Shown piece after piece: positions 24,299-32,802 of a DNA stretch of 33,072 nt. Position numbers and translations under genes: made by a program. The notes beneath the pieces were generated by a model. That model was not told the DNA's origin and did no database searches. It saw only the letters and a list, made by a program, of their open reading frames with translations. Origin of the DNA: JBBDSH01 sp040905045. Its GTDB lineage: Bacteria > Pseudomonadota > Gammaproteobacteria > Eutrophobiales > Eutrophobiaceae. Each line of letters starts with the position of its first letter. Position 1 is the first letter of the stretch. The stretch is from NCBI GenBank assembly GCA_040905045.1, contig JBBDSH010000056.1:1-33072 (forward strand). The letters are read 5' to 3'.

Positions 24299-25798
24299 TC
24301 AGGAGTTGTCGCCGGCGCGATCCAGCAAATACTGCATGAGCATGCGTACCGGCCTGCCCGTGGCGCCTTTTTCCTTGCCGCTGATCCAGGCCGTGCCGGC
24401 GATATCCAGATGCGCCCAGTGATATTTCTTGGCAAAACGCGACAGGAAGCACGCCGCGGTAATGGATCCGGCATCGCGACCGCCGATATTGGCCATGTCG
24501 GCGAAGGGGCTGTCCAGCAGTTCCTGGTAGTCGTCCCATAACGGCATTTGCCAGGCCCGGTCACCGCTGACATCGCCCGCGGCAAGCAGATCCTTGGCCA
24601 GCGGATTGTGGTTACTGAACAGTCCGGTGGCGACCTTGCCCAGTGCCACAATACAGGCGCCGGTCAGGGTGGCGATGTCGATCACCACGTCGGGGTTATA
24701 GCGCTCACTGTAAGTGAGAGTGTCACAAAGGACCAGGCGGCCTTCGGCATCCGTATTCAGGACTTCAACGGTCTGTCCGGACATGCTGGTGAATATGTCT
24801 CCCGGTTTGGTTGCGGCACCGTTGATCATATTCTCCGTCGCGGGAATGAGCCCGACGATATTGACGGGCAGGTTGGCTTCCGCTGCGGCGCACAGGGTTC
24901 CCAGTACGGTTGCCGCGCCGCACATGTCGTATTTCATCTCGTCCAGGGCCTGGGAGGGCTTGATGGAAATGCCGCCGGTGTCGAAGGTAATGCCCTTGCC
25001 GATGAGAACCACCGGCTTGCTGTTCTTTTTGCCGCCGTTGTATTCCAGCGTGATCAGTTTGGGCGGTTCGTCGGTCCCCGCCGTTACGGACAGGAGGACA
25101 TTCATGCCCAGTTTTTTCATCGCTTCCCTTTCCAGGACCTTCACCTTCAACGATTTGTAGGTACGGCCCAGTTGCTGTGCCTGGGAGGCAAGATGGGAGG
25201 GAGTGCAGATATTCGCCGGGCGATTGGCGATATCGCGGGTCAGTTTCACGCCCCTGGCGATGGCGGCGCCTTCGCCGATGGCCTTCTCTCCGACGGGCAG
25301 TTCGCGCCGCGAGGGGGCGGTCAGGATCAATCTACGCAGGTTCTTGCGATCCTTTTTCTTGCTGCTCTTGAACTCCGTGAACTGGTACTGGCACTGCTCG
25401 GCCGTTTCCACAGCCTGCCTTAGTTTCCAGTAGAGATCGCGCCCCTTGACGTTGAGTTCGGTCAGGTAGCAGACGGCTTCGGAGGCGCCGGTCCCGGAAA
25501 GCTGCCGGATGCTGGTCTCGATAATATTGCGGAATTCCCGATCATCCAGGTCCCGTTCGCGGCCGCAGCCCACGAGGAGTACCCGATCGGCCAGGGTGCC
25601 GCTGACGTTATGCAGCAACAGTGTCTGCCCCTTTTTCCCTTCCATATCACCGCGCCGGATTAAATTGGACAGGTATTTGCCGCTGACCTCGTCAACCGCC
25701 TTGGCGGCGGCGGTCAGCCGGCGGGGTTCGGTGATGCCGATAATGAGGCAGGCGGTGCGTTGTTTTTCCGGATTACCGCTTTTGATGCTGAATTCCAT
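24299..25798 (-). CDS. pepA: Leucyl aminopeptidase (M17)
   Basis: 499 residues, the usual length. The C-terminal catalytic domain has the M17 signature NTDAEGR at 348-354, with D350, E352 and R354 matching E. coli D352, E354 and R356. The upstream metal-site segment GKGITFDTGGISIKP is also present. It removes N-terminal residues from peptides as a hexamer with two metals per subunit. In enterobacteria PepA is also an architectural DNA-binding protein; that role is not evident from the sequence here. It is the first gene of a minus-strand run and is divergent from lptF. Confidence 0.96.
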   Translation of the reverse strand: MEFSIKSGNPEKQRTACLIIGITEPRRLTAAAKAVDEVSGKYLSNLIRRGDMEGKKGQTLLLHNVSGTLADRVLLVGCGRERDLDDREFRNIIETSIRQLSGTGASEAVCYLTELNVKGRDLYWKLRQAVETAEQCQYQFTEFKSSKKKDRKNLRRLILTAPSRRELPVGEKAIGEGAAIARGVKLTRDIANRPANICTPSHLASQAQQLGRTYKSLKVKVLEREAMKKLGMNVLLSVTAGTDEPPKLITLEYNGGKKNSKPVVLIGKGITFDTGGISIKPSQALDEMKYDMCGAATVLGTLCAAAEANLPVNIVGLIPATENMINGAATKPGDIFTSMSGQTVEVLNTDAEGRLVLCDTLTYSERYNPDVVIDIATLTGACIVALGKVATGLFSNHNPLAKDLLAAGDVSGDRAWQMPLWDDYQELLDSPFADMANIGGRDAGSITAACFLSRFAKKYHWAHLDIAGTAWISGKEKGATGRPVRMLMQYLLDRAGDNS

Positions 25799-25970
25799 AA
25801 TGTTAGGTAGTATTTCTCTGGTTTATATGTCGGGGATGGTGCTTTTATCAGTTTAAACGCGAACGGATCGAGTTTGCACCAGTTGCAGCCGGATAGGCAA
25901 GTGAATTGCACCCATACCGCCCTCCTGCTGCCGCTCCGGCAAGATGCCGCTATACAGACAGGCCGTTTCC

Positions 25971-27077
25971 ATGATCCTTGAACGCTATATCTACTGTGAG
26001 ATCCTCTCCAGGCTGGCCTGGATCGTCGGTCTGCTGGTACTGGTCCTTGCCAGTCACCGTTTTGTCGATTATCTGGGCGATGCGGCATCCGGCCGGTTAT
26101 CGGCCGATCTGATCTTTGAAATGCTGGCCATGAAAATGCTGGCCATGCTGCCCCGGTTCCTGCCGGCCGCGCTGTTTTTGAGCGTTATCCTGGCCCTGTC
26201 GAGACTGAGCCGTGACAGGGAACTGACCGTGGTGTCCAGCGCCGGCGTACGTGACCGTTTCGTGGTGTTCTCGGTCTTCAAGTTTTCCCTGGTTTTCAGC
26301 GCGGGCATTGTCGTGATCAGTTTCTATCTGGCGCCCCTGGCTGAAGCCCGGCTGGAGGCGCTGAAGACCAGGGCCATAGCCGAATCGGATATCAGCAATA
26401 TCAGCCCCGGCCGGTTCCAGGAGTTCAGCGGCGGCGACAGGATTGTCTATGTCAAGGAATTGAGCGACGACGGCGGCTCCATGAATGAGGTATTCCTGCG
26501 GGTACGCCGGGAAAACAACCAGGCGGGGGTGGTTAAATCCGACAGCGCCAGTTACCGGATCATACCGCGAACCGGCAGCCGTTACGTACTTTTCGAGGAC
26601 GGACGCCGTTATGTCGGTCGGCCCGGTATGCGCGACTATGAGATCACTGAATACCGCACCTACGCAGTGTTACTGGAACGGGGTGAACCGCGCAATACGG
26701 GGCGCAGACTGGAAGAATACAGCACAAAGGAACTATGGAAACTGGAAAGGCCAAGATACAAGGCGGAACTGCAATGGCGATTGTCGTATGTGATCACGAC
26801 GTTGCTGCTGCCGATACTGGCCGTGGCCATGAACCGTTTCGCCTTCAGCGAACAGAAATACACGCCCATATTTATTGCCATACTGATTTATTTTGTCTAC
26901 AGCAACCTCCTGGGCATCTCCAAGACATTGATGGTGCATGACGGTTTCCCTCTCTGGCTTGGCGTATGGTGGGTACACGGACTGCTTTTGCTGATCATTA
27001 TCGGCCTTTTTGAATTGCCTGACATACAAGGCTGGTACAGGCGACGGTTAAAACGCAAGGCATCGAAGGCTTCATGA
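25971..27077 (+). CDS. lptF: LptF, LPS export ABC transporter permease
   Basis: 368 residues from the ATG at 25971 (MILERYIYCEILSRLAW), the typical LptF start; an upstream in-frame ATG is less likely. Helices cluster at both ends (about 15-110 and 270-350), flanking a periplasmic beta-jellyroll of roughly 150 residues. LptF and LptG form the membrane part of LptB2FG, which extracts lipopolysaccharide from the inner membrane into the Lpt bridge. The divergent pepA/lptF arrangement is as in E. coli. The 172-bp spacer carries both promoter regions, with no site I can assign. It overlaps lptG by 4 bp. Confidence 0.95.
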   Translation: MILERYIYCEILSRLAWIVGLLVLVLASHRFVDYLGDAASGRLSADLIFEMLAMKMLAMLPRFLPAALFLSVILALSRLSRDRELTVVSSAGVRDRFVVFSVFKFSLVFSAGIVVISFYLAPLAEARLEALKTRAIAESDISNISPGRFQEFSGGDRIVYVKELSDDGGSMNEVFLRVRRENNQAGVVKSDSASYRIIPRTGSRYVLFEDGRRYVGRPGMRDYEITEYRTYAVLLERGEPRNTGRRLEEYSTKELWKLERPRYKAELQWRLSYVITTLLLPILAVAMNRFAFSEQKYTPIFIAILIYFVYSNLLGISKTLMVHDGFPLWLGVWWVHGLLLLIIIGLFELPDIQGWYRRRLKRKASKAS

Positions 27078-28132
27078 AAATACTCCGGCGCTATATCACC
27101 GTGCATCTGGCCTGGGTTACGCTGCTGGCCCTGTTCGCGCTGGTGGCGCTGTTCTCGTTTTTTGAATTGATCGACGAACTGGGCGACGTGGGCAAGGGCA
27201 CATACGGGATTCCGCAGGTGCTGCTCTATATCTTCTTGAGCATGCCCAGGCTGGCCTACGAGTTGTTCCCCATTGCCGCGGTGATCGGCGCCATGACGGT
27301 GCTGGGTGTCATGGCGAGGAACAGCGAACTGGATGTGATCCGGACATCCGGGGTGTCCCGGTTGAAACTGGCGGGCCTGATGGCCCGGGCCGGCCTGTTA
27401 CCGCTGATCATTGCCGTGGTGATCGGTGAGTTCATCGCACCGTCCGCCGAGGAAACCGCCCAGCAAATGCGTTCGGTGGCGACAACCGAGCAGATAACAT
27501 TGAAAACAAAGTACGGACTCTGGGTGCGGGACGGCAACAGCTTTATCAATATACGTACTGTACTGCCGGATAACCGGGTAAATGAAGTATATATTTATGA
27601 ATTCGATGACAGTAACCGGTTGCGCAGCAGTCTCTTTGCCGAAAGTGCCGCTTATCGCGATAATCGCTGGGTCCTGCAGCATGTGCGCCAGACACGGATC
27701 AGTGAAGAGCGCGTGCGCAGTGAACAATTCAATATCGTTACACGGGACGCCCTGCTGGCCCCGGAGGTGATCAATTTCATAGCCATCAAGCCCCGCTATC
27801 TGACTCTCTGGGAACTGATTCATTATATCCGTTACCTTAAGGACAACGCCCAGAATACGATCATCTATGAGCAGGCCCTGTGGGCAAAAGTGATCAGGCC
27901 GTTTTCCATAATCGCGATGATCATCCTGGCCGTGCCGCTGGTGCGGGGGAATTCGCGTTCCACGGCCATCGGCCAGCGGGTTTTCATTGGCGCGGGGGCC
28001 GGCATCGTTTTTTACCTGTGTAACGAAATTTCTGGGCACCTGGGTGTGGTTTACGGTTTTGCTCCCTCCGTCAGCGCCATCGCACCCACCGCTATTCTGA
28101 TTATGATTATTCTCTTTATGCTTCGAGAGTAG
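27074..28132 (+). CDS. lptG: LptG, LPS export ABC transporter permease
   Basis: 352 residues with the same layout as LptF: helices at 10-115, a periplasmic jellyroll, and helices at about 270-350. The N-terminus MKILRRYITVHLAWVTLLAL and the segment MARNSELDVIRTSGVS, which couples to LptB, are typical. The ATG overlaps the lptF stop (ATGA at 27074-27077), so the two subunits are made together. The stop codon is followed at once by a heptamer array (28133-28181). Confidence 0.95.
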   Translation: MKILRRYITVHLAWVTLLALFALVALFSFFELIDELGDVGKGTYGIPQVLLYIFLSMPRLAYELFPIAAVIGAMTVLGVMARNSELDVIRTSGVSRLKLAGLMARAGLLPLIIAVVIGEFIAPSAEETAQQMRSVATTEQITLKTKYGLWVRDGNSFINIRTVLPDNRVNEVYIYEFDDSNRLRSSLFAESAAYRDNRWVLQHVRQTRISEERVRSEQFNIVTRDALLAPEVINFIAIKPRYLTLWELIHYIRYLKDNAQNTIIYEQALWAKVIRPFSIIAMIILAVPLVRGNSRSTAIGQRVFIGAGAGIVFYLCNEISGHLGVVYGFAPSVSAIAPTAILIMIILFMLRE

Positions 28133-28295
28133 TAAGTGAGGAGTGAGGAGTAAGGAGTAAGGAGTGAGGAGTGAGGAGTTATATCACGAAGCCCGGTCTC
28201 AACTCCAAACCAGGCACATAATTCCCGGGTGGTATGAGACTGTAAACATGGCACGGGGTTTCACTCCTCACTCCTCACTCCTTACCCCTCACTGA
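28133..28295. repeat. Inverted ACTCCTC heptamer arrays between lptG and the RDD gene
   Basis: The left array has seven 7-bp units from 28133, directly after the lptG stop, to 28181 (TAAGTGA, GGAGTGA, GGAGTAA, GGAGTAA, GGAGTGA, GGAGTGA, GGAGTTA). The right array has five units from 28261 to 28295 (TCACTCC three times, TTACCCC, TCACTGA). A 23-bp stretch (28157-28179) is perfectly complementary to 28263-28285 across an 83-nt loop. The genes converge, so it may end both transcripts. The right array also codes for the last residues and stop of the RDD protein. Confidence 0.9.
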
Positions 28296-28709
28296 TACAA
28301 GACAGGTACCGGACAGGCGGTCGTGCAGGGTGCGGCCATCGCGATCGAACAGGCGCCAGAGAAAACCGGCGCCCAGCAGCAGCCAGGATAAAAGGGATGA
28401 CACGAAACGAAGACTGGCCGTGTGCCAGGTGAGCGGCGAATCACCGACGGCGATTACCTTGAGATGCCAGGCGCGCATGCCCAGCGTCTGCCCTCCGTGG
28501 ACCCATTGCCAGGCAAAATAAAGATAACTGCACAACAGCAGATAGAGGAAAAAGAGAATATTTCCGCTCTCAATGGCTTCCCCGTCGTGGAAGGGCAGCA
28601 GCATCGCGGTTGCCAGGAATAAAACGGCAAACAGCAATATGCCATCATATAAGACAGCGGCTGCATGCCGCCATGGCGAGCATCTCGTATCGGTCATGTC
28701 CTGTATCAT
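28275..28709 (-). CDS. RDD family membrane protein
   Basis: 144 residues of the RDD type. There are three membrane helices (about 23-42, 50-68 and 100-120), the loop GQTLGMRAWHLKVI between the second and third, and the conserved RDGRTLHDRLSGT near the end. Members are small membrane proteins, some reported to act in ion (Na+/H+) exchange, but most are unassigned. The ATG at 28709 is used; a second ATG four codons in is possible. The last residues (RGKE) and the TGA stop are encoded by a heptamer repeat, so the original C-terminus may have been different. Confidence 0.85.
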   Translation of the reverse strand: MIQDMTDTRCSPWRHAAAVLYDGILLFAVLFLATAMLLPFHDGEAIESGNILFFLYLLLCSYLYFAWQWVHGGQTLGMRAWHLKVIAVGDSPLTWHTASLRFVSSLLSWLLLGAGFLWRLFDRDGRTLHDRLSGTCLVSVRGKE

Positions 28710-28819
28710 GGAGCCATAGTAAAAGATTATGCAGGAAACATTTATTGTTGGTGAATATCATGCCGGCGGCAACAGACGGGTGCCCATTGTTCGGCGGGGC
28801 ATGTTATTGTTTTAGTGTC

Positions 28820-29614
28820 ATGGATTCCATATCCCATAACCATTTATCTTCTCCCGGCGGAGTGTATCCTCCATTTGCACCGAACCGGGCGTTTTTCCTC
28901 GATGTCGACGGCACACTGCTGGCCCTGGCCGATAATCCCGACGAAGTAGTCGTCCCTCTCGATCTGATTGATCTGTTGTCGCGATTGTATCGGCTGAACG
29001 ATGAGGCCGTTGCCCTGATAAGCGGCCGTACCATCCGGGATCTGGACCGGCTTTTTACGCCGCTGCGGATGCCCGCCGCCGGTCAGCATGGTCTGGAACG
29101 CCGGGATCACGGCGGCAGGCTGCATTATCATCATGAACTGGATACACGGCTTGATGGAATCCGGGAACGGTTACAGCAATTTGTTCATGCAAATCCGGGT
29201 GTGTTGCTGGAAGACAAGGGATTCAGTCTGGCGGTGCATTACCGCCAGGCTCCGGAGAAGGAAATCGGGGTTGATGCATTCATTCGACAACTCATGCCCG
29301 GTATCGAGCAGGAGTTTCATGTTTTAAAAGGCAAGATGGTCTTTGAAATCAAGCCCGGCGGCAGGAACAAGGGCATGGCCATAGAGGAATTCATGGTGGA
29401 GGCACCGTTCCGCAACCGGACGCCGGTCTTTATCGGTGATGACGTCACCGATGAAGACGGTTTCGCCGTTGTGAATAATCTGGGAGGGTATTCCATCAAG
29501 GTGGGTGACGGGGATTCCGCGGCAGGCTGGCATCTTGAGAATCCCTCCTGTGTGATGGATTATTTGAATATATATACAGCCGGACTCTCGAAACAGCAGC
29601 AGGATCAGCAATGA
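28820..29614 (+). CDS. otsB: Trehalose-6-phosphate phosphatase
   Basis: 264 residues of the HAD superfamily. Motif I is FFLDVDGT with nucleophile D28 and acid D30, motif II is ALISGRT, the lysine motif is in KPGGRNKG, and the metal motif is FIGDDVTDEDGF. It removes phosphate from trehalose 6-phosphate made by OtsA. The chosen ATG at 28820 has no strong ribosome binding site. The 110-bp spacer to the divergent RDD gene must hold the promoter of the cassette, but I see no convincing box. Its last codon overlaps the GH15 gene (ATGA at 29611-29614). Confidence 0.94.
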   Translation: MDSISHNHLSSPGGVYPPFAPNRAFFLDVDGTLLALADNPDEVVVPLDLIDLLSRLYRLNDEAVALISGRTIRDLDRLFTPLRMPAAGQHGLERRDHGGRLHYHHELDTRLDGIRERLQQFVHANPGVLLEDKGFSLAVHYRQAPEKEIGVDAFIRQLMPGIEQEFHVLKGKMVFEIKPGGRNKGMAIEEFMVEAPFRNRTPVFIGDDVTDEDGFAVVNNLGGYSIKVGDGDSAAGWHLENPSCVMDYLNIYTAGLSKQQQDQQ

Positions 29615-31407
29615 AAACGAATGAACAGACTCTCGACCTGGGCTTGATCGGCAATTGCAGCTACGGCGCCCTGGTCGATTCCCGGGCCCGTATCGTCTGG
29701 GCATGTATGCCGCAGTTTGACAGTAACCCGGTCTTCTGTTCGCTGCTTGGTCCGGTCCGGAATCATGACAGCGGCTGTTTTGCCATCGACCTGCATGATG
29801 TGGTGGATTCGGAACAATACTATCTGCGCAATTCCCCGGTACTGGTGACGGTATTGCGTGACGGGCAGGGCAATGCGGTGGAGATAACCGACTTTGCCCC
29901 GCGCTTCGAGCAGTACGGCCGGATATTCCGGCCCATTATGCTGATTCGCCGGATCCGGCCGATCACCGGCAGTCCGCGCATACGGATTCGACTGCGGCCC
30001 TCGCATGACTATGGCGCCGGAACTCCGACCACAACCCGCGGCAGCAACCATATTCGTTATATCACGCCGGAATGGGTGTTGCGCCTGACCGCAGATTGTT
30101 CCATCAGTGCGATACTGGATGAGATCGAATTTGTGTTGAACGACGATACCACCCTGATCCTGGGTCCGGATGAAACCCTGCCCGAGGCGGTGACTCCGGT
30201 GGGTCACCGGTTCATGGAAAACACCCTGGATTACTGGCGCAACTGGGTGCGAACGCTGGCGATTCCCTTCGAATGGCAGCAGGAGGTAATCCGGTCGGCC
30301 ATTACGCTGAAGCTGAACGCCTTTGAGGATACGGGCGCCATTATCGCCGCCATGACCACATCCATTCCCGAGTCGCCGGACAGCGGTCGCAACTGGGATT
30401 ACCGATATTGCTGGCTGCGCGACGGTTATTTCGTGGTCAGCGCCCTGAACCGCCTGGGTACGACCAGGACCATGGAAAGTTTCTTGCGCTACCTGATCAA
30501 TATCAGTGCCGGCGGCAACGGCGGTCATTTATGGCCGGTCTACCGCATTAACGGTAAACGCAATCTGGATGAAATCACGGTCGAGAGCCTGGCCGGCTAC
30601 CGCGGCATGGGACCGGTGCGGGTGGGCAATCAGGCCTGTGAGCAGATCCAGAATGATGTCTACGGCGCGGCCATCCTGGCGACGGCGCACGTTTTCTTTG
30701 ATGAGCGACTCTCCAAACCGGGTGATCAGGCGCTGTTCTCAATGCTGGAAAACCTGGGTCACAAGGCCGTGGATGTTTACAACAAACCCGACGCCGGTCC
30801 CTGGGAATTCCGCGCCATCGAGCGGGTGCATACCTATTCCAGCGCCATGTGTTGGGTGGCCTGTGATCGACTGGCGCGTATCGCCGGACATCTTGGTCTT
30901 GATCAACGTCAAGAATACTGGCGCGATCAGGCTGATAAAATTCACGAATACATAATGGCCGGAGCCTGGAACGAGGAGATGAATTCCTTCGTTGATAGTA
31001 TCGGTGGCGAGGAACTGGACGCCAGTCTCCTGTTGCTGCCCGAACTGGGTCTGGTGGACGCTGATGATCGCCGTTTTGCCGGCACCGTCGCCGCCATTGA
31101 AAAACATCTCAAGCACGGGGATTTTCTCTACCGCTATCGCGGCGAAGACGACTTCGGCCAACCCGATTACGCCTTCACCGTCTGTACCTTCTGGTATATC
31201 GATGCCCTGACATCCCTGGGACGCAAGGAGGAAGCGCGGGAACTGTTTCTGCGCCTGCTGAACTGCTGCAACCATCTGGGTCTGCTGTCAGAACACATCA
31301 ATCCGGTGAACGGGGAGTTGTGGGGTAATTATCCCCAGACCTACAGCATGGTCGGCATCATCAATTCCGCCATCCGCCTGAGCAAACCCTGGAGCGAGGC
31401 GTTTTGA
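29611..31407 (+). CDS. GH15 family glycoside hydrolase (probable trehalase or glucoside hydrolase)
   Basis: 598 residues. An N-terminal beta-sandwich (about 1-220) with GLIGNCSYGALVDSRARIVW precedes an (alpha/alpha)6 catalytic barrel with RNWDYRYCWLRDG. The proposed general acid is E399 in GPWEFR and the base E561 in LLSEHINP, the pair expected for inverting GH15 enzymes. GH15 includes glucoamylase, glucodextranase and trehalase. Its place between otsB and otsA with 4-bp overlaps on both sides argues for a trehalose-linked substrate, but specificity is inferred. There is no signal peptide, so it acts in the cytoplasm, where trehalose is made. Confidence 0.9.
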   Translation: MKTNEQTLDLGLIGNCSYGALVDSRARIVWACMPQFDSNPVFCSLLGPVRNHDSGCFAIDLHDVVDSEQYYLRNSPVLVTVLRDGQGNAVEITDFAPRFEQYGRIFRPIMLIRRIRPITGSPRIRIRLRPSHDYGAGTPTTTRGSNHIRYITPEWVLRLTADCSISAILDEIEFVLNDDTTLILGPDETLPEAVTPVGHRFMENTLDYWRNWVRTLAIPFEWQQEVIRSAITLKLNAFEDTGAIIAAMTTSIPESPDSGRNWDYRYCWLRDGYFVVSALNRLGTTRTMESFLRYLINISAGGNGGHLWPVYRINGKRNLDEITVESLAGYRGMGPVRVGNQACEQIQNDVYGAAILATAHVFFDERLSKPGDQALFSMLENLGHKAVDVYNKPDAGPWEFRAIERVHTYSSAMCWVACDRLARIAGHLGLDQRQEYWRDQADKIHEYIMAGAWNEEMNSFVDSIGGEELDASLLLLPELGLVDADDRRFAGTVAAIEKHLKHGDFLYRYRGEDDFGQPDYAFTVCTFWYIDALTSLGRKEEARELFLRLLNCCNHLGLLSEHINPVNGELWGNYPQTYSMVGIINSAIRLSKPWSEAF

Positions 31408-32792
31408 ACCGGCTGGTCGTCGTCTCCAATCGCGTCGCCGCCTCCGGGCGCAAACAGGCCGTCCAGGGCGGGCTGGCCGTGGCCCTGGTGGCGGCCCTGG
31501 AGAAATCCGGCGGCGTCTGGTTCGGCTGGAACGGCAAGGTCACCCGTTATCCCGGCAAGCAGCCGTCATTGCAGCGGGAAGGCAACATCACCTTTGCCAC
31601 CCTGCCGCTGAGCAAGCGCGGCTATAACGAGTATTACATGGGCTATGCCAACAGCAGCCTGTGGCCCTTGTTTCACATGCAGTTGCAGGCCTTTCAGTAT
31701 GACCGTCTGTGGCGGGAGGGCTATCAGCGGGTCAACCGGCATTTCGCCCGCAAGCTGTTGCCGCTGCTGGAGGGCGACGAGATCATCTGGGTGCACGATT
31801 ATCATCTGATTCCACTGGCCGATGAACTGCGCAAGGCCGGCGTGGATCAGCCCATCGGTTTCTTCCTGCACATTCCGTTTCCGCCGTTCGAGATCCTGCG
31901 CGCCCTGCCGGATCATGAATTTATCCTGAGGACATTGTGCGAGTATGATCTCCTGGGATTCCAGACCGAGGCGGATGAACACGCCTTTATCAACGGCGTT
32001 ACAAAAGTATGCCGCGATGCACGGGTGGGCAAGAACAGCCTTACCGCATGGGGACGGAACGTACGGACGGAGAGCTTTCCCATCGGTATACAGGTGGATG
32101 AAGTGGTGGCGATGGCCGAACGCGGCCGGCGATCCACACAAACGAAACGTCTTCAGTCGCGCCTGTTGAACAACCGCGATCTCATCATCGGCGTGGAGCG
32201 ACTGGACTACAGCAAGGGCCTGCCGGAACGTTTCCGCGCCTTCCGGCGCCTGCTGGAGCGATATCCCGGCAACCGCGGCAATGTGGAATACCTGCAGATC
32301 GCGGCGCCCTCACGGACCGACGTGCCGCAGTACCGGGAAATACAGCAGGAACTGAATCAGTTGGCGGGCCAGATCAACAGCAAGTACGCGGAATACGACT
32401 GGATCCCTCTGCATTATCTGAACAGGGCTTTCGCGCGGGCGACGATTATGGGCTTTCTCTCCATCAGTCGCGTGGGACTGGTGACGCCGCTGCGGGACGG
32501 GATGAACCTGGTGGCGAAGGAATTCGCCGCCGCCCAGGACCCCCAGGACCCCGGTGTGCTGGTCCTCTCCGGCCTGGCCGGCGCGGCCCATGAACTGACC
32601 GATGCCCTGATCGTCAATCCCTACGACATCGACGAGGTGGCCGAGGCCCTGAGCACCGCTCTGGCCATGCCGCTGAAGGAACGCAGTCAACGCTGGCACG
32701 GCATGATGGAGGTATTGAAAAAAAACGATGTCTTCCACTGGGCTGACACGTTCCTCGAATGCCTCGGTGGCCGGGACGGCCGGGCTTCATGA
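31404..32792 (+). CDS. otsA: Trehalose-6-phosphate synthase (GT20)
   Basis: 462 residues. The start is TTG at 31404, overlapping the GH15 stop (TTGA), because the conserved N-terminus NRLVVVSNRV begins there. The family motifs are present: GGLAVAL near the start, HDYHLIPL, and the ERLDYSKGLPERF stretch with R266 and K271 (E. coli R262 and K267) that bind the UDP-glucose phosphates, and DGMNLVAKEF. It joins UDP-glucose and glucose 6-phosphate to give trehalose 6-phosphate. A rare start and overlap suggest expression coupled to the upstream gene. It is followed after 10 bp by glk. Confidence 0.95.
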   Translation: MNRLVVVSNRVAASGRKQAVQGGLAVALVAALEKSGGVWFGWNGKVTRYPGKQPSLQREGNITFATLPLSKRGYNEYYMGYANSSLWPLFHMQLQAFQYDRLWREGYQRVNRHFARKLLPLLEGDEIIWVHDYHLIPLADELRKAGVDQPIGFFLHIPFPPFEILRALPDHEFILRTLCEYDLLGFQTEADEHAFINGVTKVCRDARVGKNSLTAWGRNVRTESFPIGIQVDEVVAMAERGRRSTQTKRLQSRLLNNRDLIIGVERLDYSKGLPERFRAFRRLLERYPGNRGNVEYLQIAAPSRTDVPQYREIQQELNQLAGQINSKYAEYDWIPLHYLNRAFARATIMGFLSISRVGLVTPLRDGMNLVAKEFAAAQDPQDPGVLVLSGLAGAAHELTDALIVNPYDIDEVAEALSTALAMPLKERSQRWHGMMEVLKKNDVFHWADTFLECLGGRDGRAS

Positions 32793-32802
32793 AAACGCGA
32801 TC

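Noticed and set aside
25799..25970. Promoters for pepA and lptF
   Set aside because: Some hexamers resemble -10 or -35 boxes (for example TATAAA on the minus strand) but no pair has acceptable spacing, so no site is claimed.
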